Assembly (NCBI GenBank): GCA_033852175.1
Contig: JAWSUY010000007.1
Coordinates: 1-64,000 of the forward strand
DNA: 64,000 nucleotides
Direction of reading: 5' to 3'
Source of the DNA: Agarilytica sp033852175
Lineage (GTDB): Bacteria > Pseudomonadota > Gammaproteobacteria > Pseudomonadales > Cellvibrionaceae
Position 1 is the stretch's first letter; each line of letters begins with the position of its first letter. Made by a program: the position numbers and the translations under genes. This document shows, in pieces, positions 24,627 through 34,869 of the stretch. The notes beneath the pieces were generated by a model. That model worked only from the letters and a program-made list of their open reading frames with translations, did not search any database and was not told where the DNA came from.

Positions 24627-26024
24627 ATGAAATTTAAACACGTTTCACTTTTTTTTGTGGTCGTCACATTTGTTCTTTCTGCAAGTCATGCCTTTTCTTT
24701 TCGTGGCTTGCCCGATTTTACTCAGCTGATAGAAGATAAGTCACCCGCTGTTGTAAAAATTAACACCGTTACCAAAGGCAAGACGAAAGGGTTTCGTTTG
24801 CCTCCAGGCCAGCAAATTCCCGATATCTTTCGGCAGTTTTTAGATCCTCGAAGTTTCGATCAACCAGATTCACACTCAATCGGTTCAGGTTTTTTTATCT
24901 CTTCAGATGGCTACTTGCTTACCAATAATCATGTTGTGGAAGAGGCGGATGAAATTATTGTGCGCTTAACAGATCGTCGTGAATTTAAAGCGGTTTTAGT
25001 GGGAAGGGATCCAACATCTGATATTGCCTTACTTAAGGTTGATGAGAATGATCTTCCATATTTGGACTTGGCTGAAAATAACGCACTAAAAGTGGGTGAG
25101 TGGGTTGTTGCGATTGGCTCTCCATTTGGGCTCGATTTTTCTGCGAGTGCGGGAATTGTGAGTGGTAAAGGGCGCAGTATCCCCAATAAACAAGGCGACT
25201 ACGTGCCATTTATTCAAACGGATGTTGCCATTAATCCCGGTAACTCAGGAGGCCCACTGTTTAATCTGGATGGGGAGGTTGTCGGTATCAATTCTCAAAT
25301 ATACACGCAGTCCGGCGGCTCAATTGGGCTGTCTTTTGCTATTCCAGCAGCCGTGGCTAAAAATGTTGTGGCCCAGCTAAAGAAAAAAGGCCATGTAGAT
25401 CGAGGCTGGCTAGGGGTCGTGATCCAAGAGGTTGATAAGAAACTTGCGGAGTCTTTTGGCCTTAAAAAGCCTCGTGGAGCTTTGGTTTCTCGCATGGAAG
25501 AGGGTGGTCCTGCAGAGCTGTCTGGATTGAAAGAGGGCGATATTATCATTCAGTTTGGGGGGGCCGAGATACTTGATAGGTCTGATTTACCTCACGTTGT
25601 TGGTTTGATTGCACCAGGTAAGAAGGTTCCTGTGATCGTTATGCGCAGAGGTAAGCGAACGAAGCTCAATGTTACCGTCGGTGCTCGTGGCGTGACGATG
25701 GCCGAGCTGGGCGATGGCTCGGACGCTGGATCGATAAGCTTAGGTGATCGTTTAGGTCTTGTGGTCGAAAAAGTTGATCGTGAGCTGCTTAGTCGCTTGC
25801 GTTTGCGAGGAGGTGTGCGAGTTGTGGGCGTTGACGCTAAAAGTGCGGCGGCTGAAGCTGGTGTTGAGGAGGGGGATATCATTGTTCAAGTTGGTTTTGA
25901 GGAGGTGGGGTCGGTAGAGTCATACCTGGTTGTAATTGGCACTCTGCCGAAAAACACATTATTGCCAATACGCTTCTTCAAAAATGGTCAGCCGGTTTTT
26001 AGAACGATCGTTCTGGGTCGCTAG
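24627..26024 (+). CDS. mucD: Periplasmic serine protease MucD (DegP family)
   Basis: A DegP/HtrA protease of 465 residues. The signal peptide is residues 1-22 (LFFVVVTFVLSASHAFS). The catalytic triad is visible: His 102 in LTNNHVV, Asp 132 in SDIALLKV, and Ser 207 in GNSGGPLFN. Two PDZ domains occupy about 265-350 and 370-460. It degrades misfolded envelope proteins and lowers sigma-E signalling in Pseudomonas. It lies directly after rseC, as in algU-mucABCD. Confidence 0.96.
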   Translation: MKFKHVSLFFVVVTFVLSASHAFSFRGLPDFTQLIEDKSPAVVKINTVTKGKTKGFRLPPGQQIPDIFRQFLDPRSFDQPDSHSIGSGFFISSDGYLLTNNHVVEEADEIIVRLTDRREFKAVLVGRDPTSDIALLKVDENDLPYLDLAENNALKVGEWVVAIGSPFGLDFSASAGIVSGKGRSIPNKQGDYVPFIQTDVAINPGNSGGPLFNLDGEVVGINSQIYTQSGGSIGLSFAIPAAVAKNVVAQLKKKGHVDRGWLGVVIQEVDKKLAESFGLKKPRGALVSRMEEGGPAELSGLKEGDIIIQFGGAEILDRSDLPHVVGLIAPGKKVPVIVMRRGKRTKLNVTVGARGVTMAELGDGSDAGSISLGDRLGLVVEKVDRELLSRLRLRGGVRVVGVDAKSAAAEAGVEEGDIIVQVGFEEVGSVESYLVVIGTLPKNTLLPIRFFKNGQPVFRTIVLGR

Positions 26025-26174
26025 GCTGGAGGTGACTACTTCTTGCCTTGCTGGGGCTGGTCTTTGTCGAGATTGTGTTGGAAGGAGGAGGTGCTATTGA
26101 GTGAGTACTGCTCTACTCGCTAGTCTTTGGGCGGGTATTCGACTACTTTAACTATGCCATTTGCTTTCATGCTG

Positions 26175-26227
26175 TATAATCGCCAGCCCTGTAAGATCTG
26201 CAGCGTATGCAGACGTAAAAATTACGT
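26175..26227 (+). promoter_or_regulatory. Candidate lepA promoter and palindrome
   Basis: A consensus -10 TATAAT (26175-26180) lies 124 nt before the lepA start, without a good -35 at 17 nt. A perfect inverted repeat ACGTAA-AAA-TTACGT follows at 26213-26227, inside the probable leader. Both are by-eye calls. Confidence 0.4.
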
Positions 26228-26303
26228 GCTGAGACTTTTGAGCATAAATAATGCGGAAGTGATGAGTACAGACGTTGCGAAAGCACAAGGCAAACAGTAG
26301 TAA

Positions 26304-28109
26304 ATGTCTTTTAATATCAAGAATATAAGAAACTTTTCCATCATCGCCCATATCGATCACGGCAAATCAACCCTAGCCGATCGGTTTATTCAGTTTTGCG
26401 GTGGTCTAGAAGATCGCGAAATGGAGGCTCAAGTTCTCGATTCAATGGATATTGAGCGAGAGCGGGGGATTACGATCAAGGCGCAAAGCGTAACCTTAGA
26501 TTATAAATCGCTTGATGGTGAAACATACCAGCTTAACTTTATTGATACGCCTGGGCACGTAGACTTCTCCTATGAAGTGTCTCGCTCACTAGCGGCCTGT
26601 GAAGGCGCGCTCCTTGTTGTCGATGCTGCGCAAGGGGTAGAAGCCCAATCTGTTGCCAACTGCTATACGGCAATTGAGCAAGGGTTAGAAGTGATTCCTG
26701 TGCTTAATAAAATGGACTTGCCTCAAGCTGAGCCAGATCGCGTTGCTCAAGAAATCGAAGAAATTATCGGCATCGATGCTCTCGATGCTGTTCAGTGTAG
26801 CGCTAAATCCGGGCTGGGCATTCAAGACGTATTAGAGGTGCTGGTTAAATCAGTACCCGCGCCAGTAGGCGATGTTGATGCGCCGTTGCAGGCCCTTATC
26901 ATTGATTCCTGGTTTGATAACTATCTCGGTGTGGTTTCCCTTGTGCGTGTTAAACAAGGTACGTTAAAAAAGAAAGATAAAATTGCGGCGTGTTCAATTG
27001 GCAAAGCCCATATCGTGGATATTATCGGAGTTTTTACGCCGAAAAGAACGGATACGGGAATATTGAGAGCTGGCGAGGTTGGCTTTATCGTTGCGGGCAT
27101 CAAAGATATTCTGGGTGCTCCTGTGGGTGATACGCTTACCCACAGTCGTTCATATGAGGATGTTAAGCCGCTACCCGGTTTTCAACGGGTAAAACCTCAG
27201 GTTTACGCCGGTTTGTTCCCCGTCAGTTCCGATGACTACGAAGCATTTCGGGAGGCGTTAGCGAAGTTAACACTCAATGATGCATCGTTGTTTTATGAAC
27301 CCGAAAGTTCCGACGCTCTGGGTTTTGGTTTCCGTTGTGGCTTTTTGGGAATGCTGCACATGGAAATTATTCAGGAACGCTTGGAACGTGAATATGACTT
27401 AGACCTCATTACCACTGCCCCCACGGTTATTTACGAAGTCGTGACAAGCAAAGGTGAGACGATTAGGGTGGATAACCCATCTAAACTGCCGGACTTTGGC
27501 CTCGTAGAGGATATGCGTGAGCCGATTGTTGAAGCGAATATTCTCGTACCACAGAACTATCTGGGCGCTGTTATCACGTTGTGTTCTGAAAAACGCGGTA
27601 TTCAAAAAGACCTTATTTACATGGGCAATCAAGTCTCAGTTCGCTATGACTTACCGATGAATGAAGTCGTGATGGACTTTTTTGACCGCCTTAAGTCCGT
27701 GAGTCGTGGGTTTGCTTCGTTAGATTACAGTTTTGTTCGTTTTTCGTCCGCTAAGTTGGTGCGTCTTGATGTGTTAATCAATGGTGAGAAGGTCGATGCT
27801 TTGGCGTTAATTGTTCATCGTGATAATGCTCAGTTTAAAGGGCGGGCGTTGGCTGACAAAATGAAAGAATTGATTCCTCGTCAAATGTTTGATGTTGCGA
27901 TACAGGCGGCGATTGGTGGGCAGATTGTTGCGCGTACAACCGTCAAGGCGTTGCGGAAAAATGTAACGGCTAAGTGTTATGGCGGCGATATTTCGCGTAA
28001 GAAGAAGCTTCTCGAAAAGCAAAAAGCTGGTAAGAAACGTATGAAACAGGTAGGCAATGTTGAGATTCCCCAGGAAGCTTTCCTTGCTGTGTTAAAACTC
28101 GATAATTAA
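26304..28109 (+). CDS. lepA: Elongation factor 4 (LepA)
   Basis: A ribosomal GTPase (601 residues) that acts in translation under stress and in initiation. The P-loop is AHIDHGKST, switch II motif is IDTPGHVDF, and NKMDLPQA is the G4 motif. The EF-G-like domains II, III and V and the LepA-specific C-terminal domain (KMKELIPRQMFDVAIQAAIG) complete it. It begins the lepA-lepB-DUF4845-rnc-era-recO cluster. Confidence 0.97.
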   Translation: MSFNIKNIRNFSIIAHIDHGKSTLADRFIQFCGGLEDREMEAQVLDSMDIERERGITIKAQSVTLDYKSLDGETYQLNFIDTPGHVDFSYEVSRSLAACEGALLVVDAAQGVEAQSVANCYTAIEQGLEVIPVLNKMDLPQAEPDRVAQEIEEIIGIDALDAVQCSAKSGLGIQDVLEVLVKSVPAPVGDVDAPLQALIIDSWFDNYLGVVSLVRVKQGTLKKKDKIAACSIGKAHIVDIIGVFTPKRTDTGILRAGEVGFIVAGIKDILGAPVGDTLTHSRSYEDVKPLPGFQRVKPQVYAGLFPVSSDDYEAFREALAKLTLNDASLFYEPESSDALGFGFRCGFLGMLHMEIIQERLEREYDLDLITTAPTVIYEVVTSKGETIRVDNPSKLPDFGLVEDMREPIVEANILVPQNYLGAVITLCSEKRGIQKDLIYMGNQVSVRYDLPMNEVVMDFFDRLKSVSRGFASLDYSFVRFSSAKLVRLDVLINGEKVDALALIVHRDNAQFKGRALADKMKELIPRQMFDVAIQAAIGGQIVARTTVKALRKNVTAKCYGGDISRKKKLLEKQKAGKKRMKQVGNVEIPQEAFLAVLKLDN

Positions 28110-28126
28110 TCAATTAAGTTAATTCA

Positions 28127-28993
28127 ATGGATATAAACCTTCCTCTAATATTGTTTATTGCGGTAGTTGGCACGGGCGTTGTGTGGCTTATCGACATAAT
28201 ATTTTTCCAAAGTAAGCGTCGATTGGCAATAAAGGCCGCTGACTCTCAATTTCCGGATATTACGGACGAACAAAAAGAAGGTGACGAAAAGTACATTGCT
28301 GCAATGATCGCTGTGGCGACCGAGCCGCCCGTTGTCGAGTATTCAAAGTCCTTTTTTCCTGTTTTACTGCTAGTTTTTGTCTTGCGCTCCTTTGTGATCG
28401 AGCCATTTCAAATTCCATCTGAATCGATGGTGCCAACTCTTGAAGTCGGCGACTTTATTTTGGTGAACAAGTTTATTTATGGGATTCGTTTGCCCTTGGT
28501 GCGGACGAAAGTGTTGAGCATTACAGAGCCTGATCGAGGTGATGTGATGGTGTTTTTCCCGCCAAACGAAACTCGATATTTCATTAAGCGGGTGATTGGC
28601 TTGCCTGGGGATACTGTGCGCGTTACCAACAATACCCTCTTTGTAAATGGCAAAAAAATGGAGCAAACTCTCGCTTATGAAGATAATCGTTCGGGAGATC
28701 GTTGCGAAAGGATCGACAGAAATTTTAATTATGTTGTTGTGCATGAAAAGCTCAATGACATGACACACTTTATGCGAAAGTGTGAATCGCCAAGGCGACA
28801 GTATTCCGACCGTGTTTGGGAGGTGCCAGAAGGCCATTACTTTATGATGGGCGACAATCGCGATAATAGTTCAGATAGTCGTGTATGGGGAACCGTACCG
28901 CAAGAGCGTATAGTCGGAAAAGCATTTGCTATTTGGATGCATTGGGAATCTTTTTTGAGTGTGCCGAGCTTTTCTCGTGTTGGAACGATATAA
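28127..28993 (+). CDS. lepB: Signal peptidase I
   Basis: Cleaves signal peptides of exported proteins in the inner membrane. 288 residues, with two N-terminal transmembrane segments. Catalytic Ser is in IPSESMVPTLEVGDFILVNK (about 99) and catalytic Lys in RYFIKRVIGLPGD (about 155). The final conserved box is MMGDNRDNSSDSRVWG. It lies 17 nt after lepA, the normal order. Confidence 0.97.
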   Translation: MDINLPLILFIAVVGTGVVWLIDIIFFQSKRRLAIKAADSQFPDITDEQKEGDEKYIAAMIAVATEPPVVEYSKSFFPVLLLVFVLRSFVIEPFQIPSESMVPTLEVGDFILVNKFIYGIRLPLVRTKVLSITEPDRGDVMVFFPPNETRYFIKRVIGLPGDTVRVTNNTLFVNGKKMEQTLAYEDNRSGDRCERIDRNFNYVVVHEKLNDMTHFMRKCESPRRQYSDRVWEVPEGHYFMMGDNRDNSSDSRVWGTVPQERIVGKAFAIWMHWESFLSVPSFSRVGTI

Positions 28994-29186
28994 AAATGTA
29001 CCTGTAATCTGAGTGTGTTTGTTGGGGCATAACCTCTCTTTTCTGGTGTTCAATAGCCGTAAAGTGATGATTTTTGTGCTAATTCAGATGTCGGCATCTA
29101 TGCTTCAGGTAGCTGAAGTGGAGATGGAGCTTCATGTTCAGTGTTTTACTGTTAAACCTTCAACTCTGTCTCTCTAGGGGGCGACA

Positions 29187-29594
29187 ATGAATAATCGTCA
29201 ATCGGGTTTTATATCGTTTAGCTGGGCGGCCATATTTTTTTCTGGGGCCGTCATCATTATGTTCGCAGTAAAGTTGGGTCCTGTATATTCTGAAGATATA
29301 TATGTAAGCGATTCTTTGAAGTTTCTGGTGAAAAATAATGCCGACGTTAACGCGCTTGATAAAGGTCAAATAATTGCAAAGTTACAAAAATACATGACGA
29401 TAAACTCAGTTCGTGGCCTCCAAGGGAAGAGTTTTACCGTAAAAAAAATGCGCGATAAAATGATTATTAGCAGTGAATACGAAGTGCGCGTACCAATGAT
29501 CCTTAACATAGATGCCGTGCTCACATTTAAAAGTCAGCTGGATACGTCTAAGACAGACGAATGTTGTAAATACCTTATTGATGTTTCTAAATGA
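29187..29594 (+). CDS. DUF4845 membrane protein
   Basis: A 135-residue protein of the DUF4845 family, which commonly sits between lepB and rnc in gammaproteobacteria. It has one N-terminal membrane anchor (about 10-31, FSWAAIFFSGAVIIMFAVKL) after an RQSGFISF start, and a soluble domain. Function unknown. It overlaps rnc by 4 nt, so it is probably cotranslated. Confidence 0.85.
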   Translation: MNNRQSGFISFSWAAIFFSGAVIIMFAVKLGPVYSEDIYVSDSLKFLVKNNADVNALDKGQIIAKLQKYMTINSVRGLQGKSFTVKKMRDKMIISSEYEVRVPMILNIDAVLTFKSQLDTSKTDECCKYLIDVSK

Positions 29595-30268
29595 ATAATA
29601 AAAACTCTATTCTTATCGCCAAGTTGGGCTACGAATTTAAAGACCTTAAATTGCTGGATAAGGCACTTTCTCATCGCAGTGTTGGCCCCAACAATAATGA
29701 ACGATTGGAGTTCCTTGGGGATTCTTTGCTGAACTTTTTTATTGCCGATGCGTTGTACGCTAAATTTCCGGATGTTCGCGAAGGTGACTTAAGTCGCTTG
29801 CGCGCGACCTTGGTGAAAGGCACGACTTTGACAGAAATTGCCCGTGAGTTCGAGCTGGGTGAATACCTGATACTAGGTGAAGGGGAGCTTAAAAGTGGCG
29901 GCTTTAGGCGCGCATCAATTCTAGCGGATGCTGTAGAGGCCTTGATCGGTGCAATTTATACCGAGAGTGGTTTTGAGCAGTGCCGTAACATCGTATTGTC
30001 ATGGTTCGCAGATCGGCTTGAAAAAATCACGATTGAAAATACGGATAAAGACCCTAAGACGCGCTTGCAAGAGTATTTACAGGAGCGCCAAAAAAATCTG
30101 CCAACATATGAAGTCGTCGAAACAAGAGGAGAGGCTCACGCAAAAGAATTTGTTGTGGCTTGTCGCTTGGACTTCATTGATCAGAATTGTATTGCCTCCA
30201 GCTCGAGTAAGCGTGGGGCGGAAAAAATCGCAGCAGAAAAAATGCTCGAAGTACTATTGAAAGCTTAG
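29591..30268 (+). CDS. rnc: Ribonuclease III
   Basis: Double-stranded RNA endonuclease (225 residues) that processes rRNA and some mRNAs. The signature NERLEFLGDSLLNFF is at about 35-49; the second metal-binding Glu/Asp pair is in ADAVEALIGAIY. The dsRBD covers about 153-224 (DPKTRLQEYLQE). It overlaps the preceding gene and is 10 nt from era. Confidence 0.97.
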   Translation: MNNKNSILIAKLGYEFKDLKLLDKALSHRSVGPNNNERLEFLGDSLLNFFIADALYAKFPDVREGDLSRLRATLVKGTTLTEIAREFELGEYLILGEGELKSGGFRRASILADAVEALIGAIYTESGFEQCRNIVLSWFADRLEKITIENTDKDPKTRLQEYLQERQKNLPTYEVVETRGEAHAKEFVVACRLDFIDQNCIASSSSKRGAEKIAAEKMLEVLLKA

Positions 30269-30278
30269 GTGAGCGTAA

Positions 30279-31199
30279 ATGTCTGAATCTTCTAACTCTT
30301 CTTCAAAAAATGTGAAATGCGGATTTATCGCTATCGTGGGTCGTCCCAACGTGGGTAAATCGACATTATTGAATCATATGATTCAACAAAAAATTAGCAT
30401 TACTTCGCGAAAGCCACAAACCACGCGTAATAATATTGTGGGAATCAAAACAGAGGGTGACACGCAAATGGTGTTTGTGGATACCCCCGGTATCCACAAA
30501 GGACAGGATAAGGCGATCAACCGTCATATGAATCGTTCGGCTACCTCGGCCTTGCAGGGCGTGGATGTCGTGATTTTTGTGGTTGAAAAAAACCATTGGA
30601 CTGAAGAGGACGAAGCCGTAGCGCAATATGTAGCGGGATCATCTGCGCCCGTCATTGTTGCGATCAATAAGGTTGATCAATTCGCCAGTAAGGCAGAAGT
30701 ACTTCCCCAGCTGACTTTTTTACAAGAGAAGCTGCCTAGCGCAGAATTGGTGCCTCTCTCCGCGTTAAAAAATCAAAATTTAGATTGTTTAGACGAGGTG
30801 ATTTCACGATTCCTGCCTGAAGCTAAACATTTTTACCCTGCAGATCAGGTGACTGACCGTCCAATGCGTTTTATGGCAGCGGAAATTGTTAGAGAAAAAA
30901 TTACACGCCAGCTTGGCGCTGAACTGCCGTATCAAATTGCAGTAGAAATCGAAGAATTTAAGGATGATGGTAAAATTATCACCATCAGTGCTTTGATTTT
31001 GACTGAGCGGGAAGGGCAGAAGCGCATTTTAATTGGCGACAAGGGCGCAAAACTCAAAAATATCGGCCAGCAAGCTCGCGAAGATATGGAAAAACTCTTT
31101 GATTCAAAGATTATGTTGAATTTGTGGGTGAAAGTGAAATCTGGTTGGTCCGACAGTGAGCGGGCGTTAAAAAGTCTGGGCTTAAACGACGGGTTATAA
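30279..31199 (+). CDS. era: GTPase Era
   Basis: A 306-residue GTPase needed for 30S ribosome maturation. The P-loop GRPNVGKSTLLN, DTPGI (VDTPGIHKG), NKVD (INKVDQF) and the KH domain (REKITRQLGAELPYQIAVEI, then GDKGAKLKNIG) are in order. It follows rnc by 10 nt, as in E. coli. Confidence 0.97.
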   Translation: MSESSNSSSKNVKCGFIAIVGRPNVGKSTLLNHMIQQKISITSRKPQTTRNNIVGIKTEGDTQMVFVDTPGIHKGQDKAINRHMNRSATSALQGVDVVIFVVEKNHWTEEDEAVAQYVAGSSAPVIVAINKVDQFASKAEVLPQLTFLQEKLPSAELVPLSALKNQNLDCLDEVISRFLPEAKHFYPADQVTDRPMRFMAAEIVREKITRQLGAELPYQIAVEIEEFKDDGKIITISALILTEREGQKRILIGDKGAKLKNIGQQAREDMEKLFDSKIMLNLWVKVKSGWSDSERALKSLGLNDGL

Positions 31200-31233
31200 G
31201 TCGTAATCTTCGGGCGTTAAAGGGTGGGTTTAC

Positions 31234-31950
31234 ATGCAGGTAGATGAACAGCCCGCCTTTTTAATCCATTCTCGGAAATACACCGATTCCCGAATAATAG
31301 TGGAGTTGTTAAGCCGGGATTACGGGCGTGTATCAGGTGTTCTCCGTCAGAGTGCAAAATCAAAGCGTCAAGCCAAGGTTCAGCCGTTCTCTCCTCTAGT
31401 TGTCACATGGAAAGGAAAGTCTGCCCTAAAATCACTGTGGCAGGCCGAGGCTCTCTCTACTCCTCTACCTCTAGTCGGTGCAAAGTTATTCTGTGGTCTT
31501 TATCTAAATGAGCTGCTTCTACGCTGTTTGCATCAAGATGACAGCTGTGAACCTATATTTGATCTATATCTCAATGCGATAACAAAGCTAAGTGAGTTGG
31601 ATGCTCAAACGGGTCAAACTGAATTAGAGAAGATTTTACGAATATTTGAGTTTCAGTTTTTGGCTGAGCTGGGCTTTGGGATTAATTTCGAATCAGATAT
31701 AAATGAAAAGATGATTGTCGTTGATGCTCAGCAACGCTATCGCTTTGCTTTTGGAAACGGGTTTATTCCTGTTGTTAGTGGAGAGTTACCGCAGGGTGTT
31801 GAGTATTCTGCTGCTTCGTTGGTGGCGATGCGAGAGCAAAATTATGAAATTGAATCACTTCGTTTGGCCAAGCAACTGAGTCGCCAGGCTTTTAATGTTG
31901 TCTTAGGTGATAAGCCATTAAAAACAAGAGAGTTATTTGTTAAACCTTAA
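31234..31950 (+). CDS. recO: DNA repair protein RecO
   Basis: A 238-residue RecO, which loads RecA with RecR on SSB-coated DNA. The N-terminal OB-fold includes PAFLIHSRKYTDSRIIVELLS, and the C-terminal helical domain starts near 80. The zinc-Cys motif of some RecO proteins is not seen. It is 34 nt after era, the standard neighbour. Confidence 0.93.
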   Translation: MQVDEQPAFLIHSRKYTDSRIIVELLSRDYGRVSGVLRQSAKSKRQAKVQPFSPLVVTWKGKSALKSLWQAEALSTPLPLVGAKLFCGLYLNELLLRCLHQDDSCEPIFDLYLNAITKLSELDAQTGQTELEKILRIFEFQFLAELGFGINFESDINEKMIVVDAQQRYRFAFGNGFIPVVSGELPQGVEYSAASLVAMREQNYEIESLRLAKQLSRQAFNVVLGDKPLKTRELFVKP

Positions 31951-32122
31951 CCGATGTTTAGTTAAGGTTCGTACCTTCGTCTCCGCCTGCAGCGGGCTTG
32001 TGATAGCGGTTGTATAGACGAAACGCCTCTACTGTTGAGGTAGGCGAATTACCGTGAGTTCAGTGTCAGGTTACATCTAGAATGCACGCTTCGCCAGAGC
32101 AATCTCGTAAAGCTGTAAGCCA

Positions 32123-34549
32123 TTAATCTGTAAACAGAAGCGCTAAATCATGCTCTTCCTGCCAAGCAATAAGTTCTTGGCAGCTTTCTATAAGCTCATC
32201 GATTTCTGTTTCAAGATCTTCATAGCGTTTATCTTTTAAGTTTTTATCTGTTTTTGCACTGGAAGTCAGTAAGCGAGGTACGCCACAGTAACAAGCGCCG
32301 CCATGAATTCTATGTACGATTTCATGAAGATTTTCATAATCTTTATTTTTCCAAAACTCGTTGATCTCTTCAATGTCTGTATGCAGCGTTTTTAGTAACA
32401 TGACCAGCATATCTTTCGCTAGCGCTCGATTCCCCTTTGCTAGATCGATACATGAAGATATGACGACTGGCTGTTGAGCGGTTTCTGATTTAAGTGTTGT
32501 AATAGAGTTTGTTGGGCGCGGTACCTGGGGCGGCGGTGGAACTGATGAATCATGGGGCGTTTTTTCATTAACAGCACTGTGTTTGGTCCAGCGAGACAAA
32601 AGCTCTCGCAATTCTATTTCTCCGACGGGCTTGCTGGTAAAATCATCCATGCCAGAAATTAACAGCTCGGATTTTTCATCTTCCACTGCGTGAGCGGTTA
32701 GGGCAACAATGGGGGTTCGTTTTCCATCTGTTTCCAACGCCCTAATTTGTCTGGTGGTATCAAAGCCATTTAAACCCGGCATTTGAATGTCCATTAATAT
32801 CATGGAGTATTTTTTTTCTTTATAAAGCTCAATGGCTTTTACTCCCGATTCAGCTGTTTCGATATCAATATTCATCTCACGAAACAGCTCACAAACGAGG
32901 CGGCGGTTTGAGGGGTTATCGTCAACGACCAGAACGGAGGTTTTTATTTCTTGTGCGAGTGCCGGGACGTTTCTATGACTGTCCGGCTGGCCAAGTTCTG
33001 CGGTAAACCAGAATACGGCTTCTTCTGCTTTGGTCGTGAGTCCGATATGACCTTGCATGCGAGATACTAATCCACGAGCAATAATCAAACTCATTAAATG
33101 CTTACTGTTTAATAACTCATGGTCAGGTGTTGGGGACGATAAAATGCGACTGGCTTCGCTGAGCCTTAAGTTTTGTTTGTGCTGGCCTTTAATTATAATA
33201 GATATTTTCAGCGTGATTTTGTTATCGTCTCGGTCGTCTATGTCAACAAAGCTTGAAATCATGTCAGACTCAGAGAGCTCAATAGCGCTGCCGAGCAAAT
33301 TATTGTACACCTGTTTTAATCTCATAGAATCGCCTAGGAGCCTCATAGGTGTTGCGTCGCTAACATTGCAGTCGAGGCGTACATTTGCCGCATTTGAATG
33401 TGCGAGCAGATATTTTTGAGATTCTTTAATGATGTCTCTTATATTAATAGGCTTGTAATCTAGATTTAGCTTCCCGATTTCTAATCGAGAATAGTCAATG
33501 ATATCATTAATGTTGAGCAGTAATACTTTGGCTGACTCTTCAATTGTGTCAACGTATTCTGATTGTTTGTCGGTAATTTTGGTTTTTCGCAACAAATTTG
33601 TAAAGCCAATTATGCCGTTTATCGGAGTGCGAATTTCATGGCTAGTGTTGGCTAAAAATTCAGACGTTGCTTGGTTGGCTTTTAGGGCGTTTTTTCGCGC
33701 AAGGTCAATTTCTATGTTTTGTATTTCTACGGTTTCAAACGACTCTCGTAGCTCAGAGAGAGATTGGTCAATGGTGAACTGTAAATTTCTATGTGATGTT
33801 TCCAGAGTATCTGAAACCTGATTTACTTTTACTTCTAAAGGGTGAAATAAGCTGCTTTTAGATGTGGTAATTCGATATGCGAAATCTTCTTGAATGAGTT
33901 GTTCGAAGCCCTTTGATACGGAGAGTAAAGAGTCGAGAATTGATCTTTTTAGGCGTCGTGTAAAAAAGGAAACAATGAAAAATGCACAGATAAAACTGAA
34001 GAGCAAATATATGACTGCTTTGTGACGCCATAAATTGCTGCTGTGTGTGCTTCTTGTGATGATGATCCAACCGCGGGCATTAACGCGGTCGCTGTTTTTG
34101 AATTTAGCGGTCGTTGAGGGAAGGTTTGGGTCGTTTTTTGTTTCGCTGTAGCTATATGAAATGGGGGCGGTGAACGTAACTTTTCTGTTGTGATTTTGTT
34201 GTGACGCTGTTGAAGTTGAAGGCGGTGGCGAGCTGTTTGGATTGTTAGATGTAGAGATCCCCATTCCTCGAGAAAGTAACTCCTGTTTTTTTTCGTCGAG
34301 TAATGCGATAGCGTAATACTGGGTTGTTGATAATATGTTGTCAGACAGGGTGTTGAAATCTTGGCTCGAATCTATATTGATGTTGTTAAATAACGAGGTC
34401 GTAAAAAATAGAGACTTATTGATGTCGGATTCTTTTTCGGAAATATAGAAGGATAAGCCTACCAGTGTAATCGCAATGCAGGCCAGCAGTGTGGGTATAA
34501 ACCCTAGCTGGGCGAGTTTTTTTTCTAACAATTTTTTGTCAAGTAACAT
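32123..34549 (-). CDS. gacS: GacS/BarA-like hybrid protein, degenerate ATPase
   Basis: An 808-residue membrane hybrid kinase by architecture: transmembrane helix at the N-terminus (PTLLACIAITLVGLSFYI), short periplasmic part, second helix (AVIYLLFSFICAFFIVSFF), HAMP, dimerisation domain with the phosphoacceptor His (NTSHEIRTPINGIIGF), receiver (VLVVDDNPSNRRL, LMDIQMPGLNG) and C-terminal HPt with His (HRIHGGACYCG). The ATP-binding domain is the odd part: the N box reads LLGSAIEL where NLVSNAIKF is expected, and no DxGxG or GTGLG box is present. It may be unable to bind ATP. Synteny with cysM-relA-mazG matches Pseudomonas gacS. The upstream GTG at 34627 is an alternative start. Confidence 0.88.
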   Translation of the reverse strand: MLLDKKLLEKKLAQLGFIPTLLACIAITLVGLSFYISEKESDINKSLFFTTSLFNNINIDSSQDFNTLSDNILSTTQYYAIALLDEKKQELLSRGMGISTSNNPNSSPPPSTSTASQQNHNRKVTFTAPISYSYSETKNDPNLPSTTAKFKNSDRVNARGWIIITRSTHSSNLWRHKAVIYLLFSFICAFFIVSFFTRRLKRSILDSLLSVSKGFEQLIQEDFAYRITTSKSSLFHPLEVKVNQVSDTLETSHRNLQFTIDQSLSELRESFETVEIQNIEIDLARKNALKANQATSEFLANTSHEIRTPINGIIGFTNLLRKTKITDKQSEYVDTIEESAKVLLLNINDIIDYSRLEIGKLNLDYKPINIRDIIKESQKYLLAHSNAANVRLDCNVSDATPMRLLGDSMRLKQVYNNLLGSAIELSESDMISSFVDIDDRDDNKITLKISIIIKGQHKQNLRLSEASRILSSPTPDHELLNSKHLMSLIIARGLVSRMQGHIGLTTKAEEAVFWFTAELGQPDSHRNVPALAQEIKTSVLVVDDNPSNRRLVCELFREMNIDIETAESGVKAIELYKEKKYSMILMDIQMPGLNGFDTTRQIRALETDGKRTPIVALTAHAVEDEKSELLISGMDDFTSKPVGEIELRELLSRWTKHSAVNEKTPHDSSVPPPPQVPRPTNSITTLKSETAQQPVVISSCIDLAKGNRALAKDMLVMLLKTLHTDIEEINEFWKNKDYENLHEIVHRIHGGACYCGVPRLLTSSAKTDKNLKDKRYEDLETEIDELIESCQELIAWQEEHDLALLFTD

Positions 34550-34869
34550 TGGTAGCCTATTTTGGATGACGATTCTACTATTTAAAATAATTAAAGCTGG
34601 CGGAATTTTCGTTGATAAATGCGCCACAGCTTGGGGTTGTGTTCGTTTTGTTGCTTAGCTCTGCAGGGTCAACCTTATTCCAGTTGATCGATGGTTTATT
34701 CTCTTTATTTATATCCAGCTTATGCCAAAGATAATTATTTCATAGCGGCATAATACCGAGAGGGAAGGTATAGCGGCAAGTATTCAGTTTTATGCGGTGA
34801 AGGCGTCAAAATAGGCATAATTTAATATGAGTTTTCTAATAAAGTGATAATATTGCGACTTTTTCAAAA

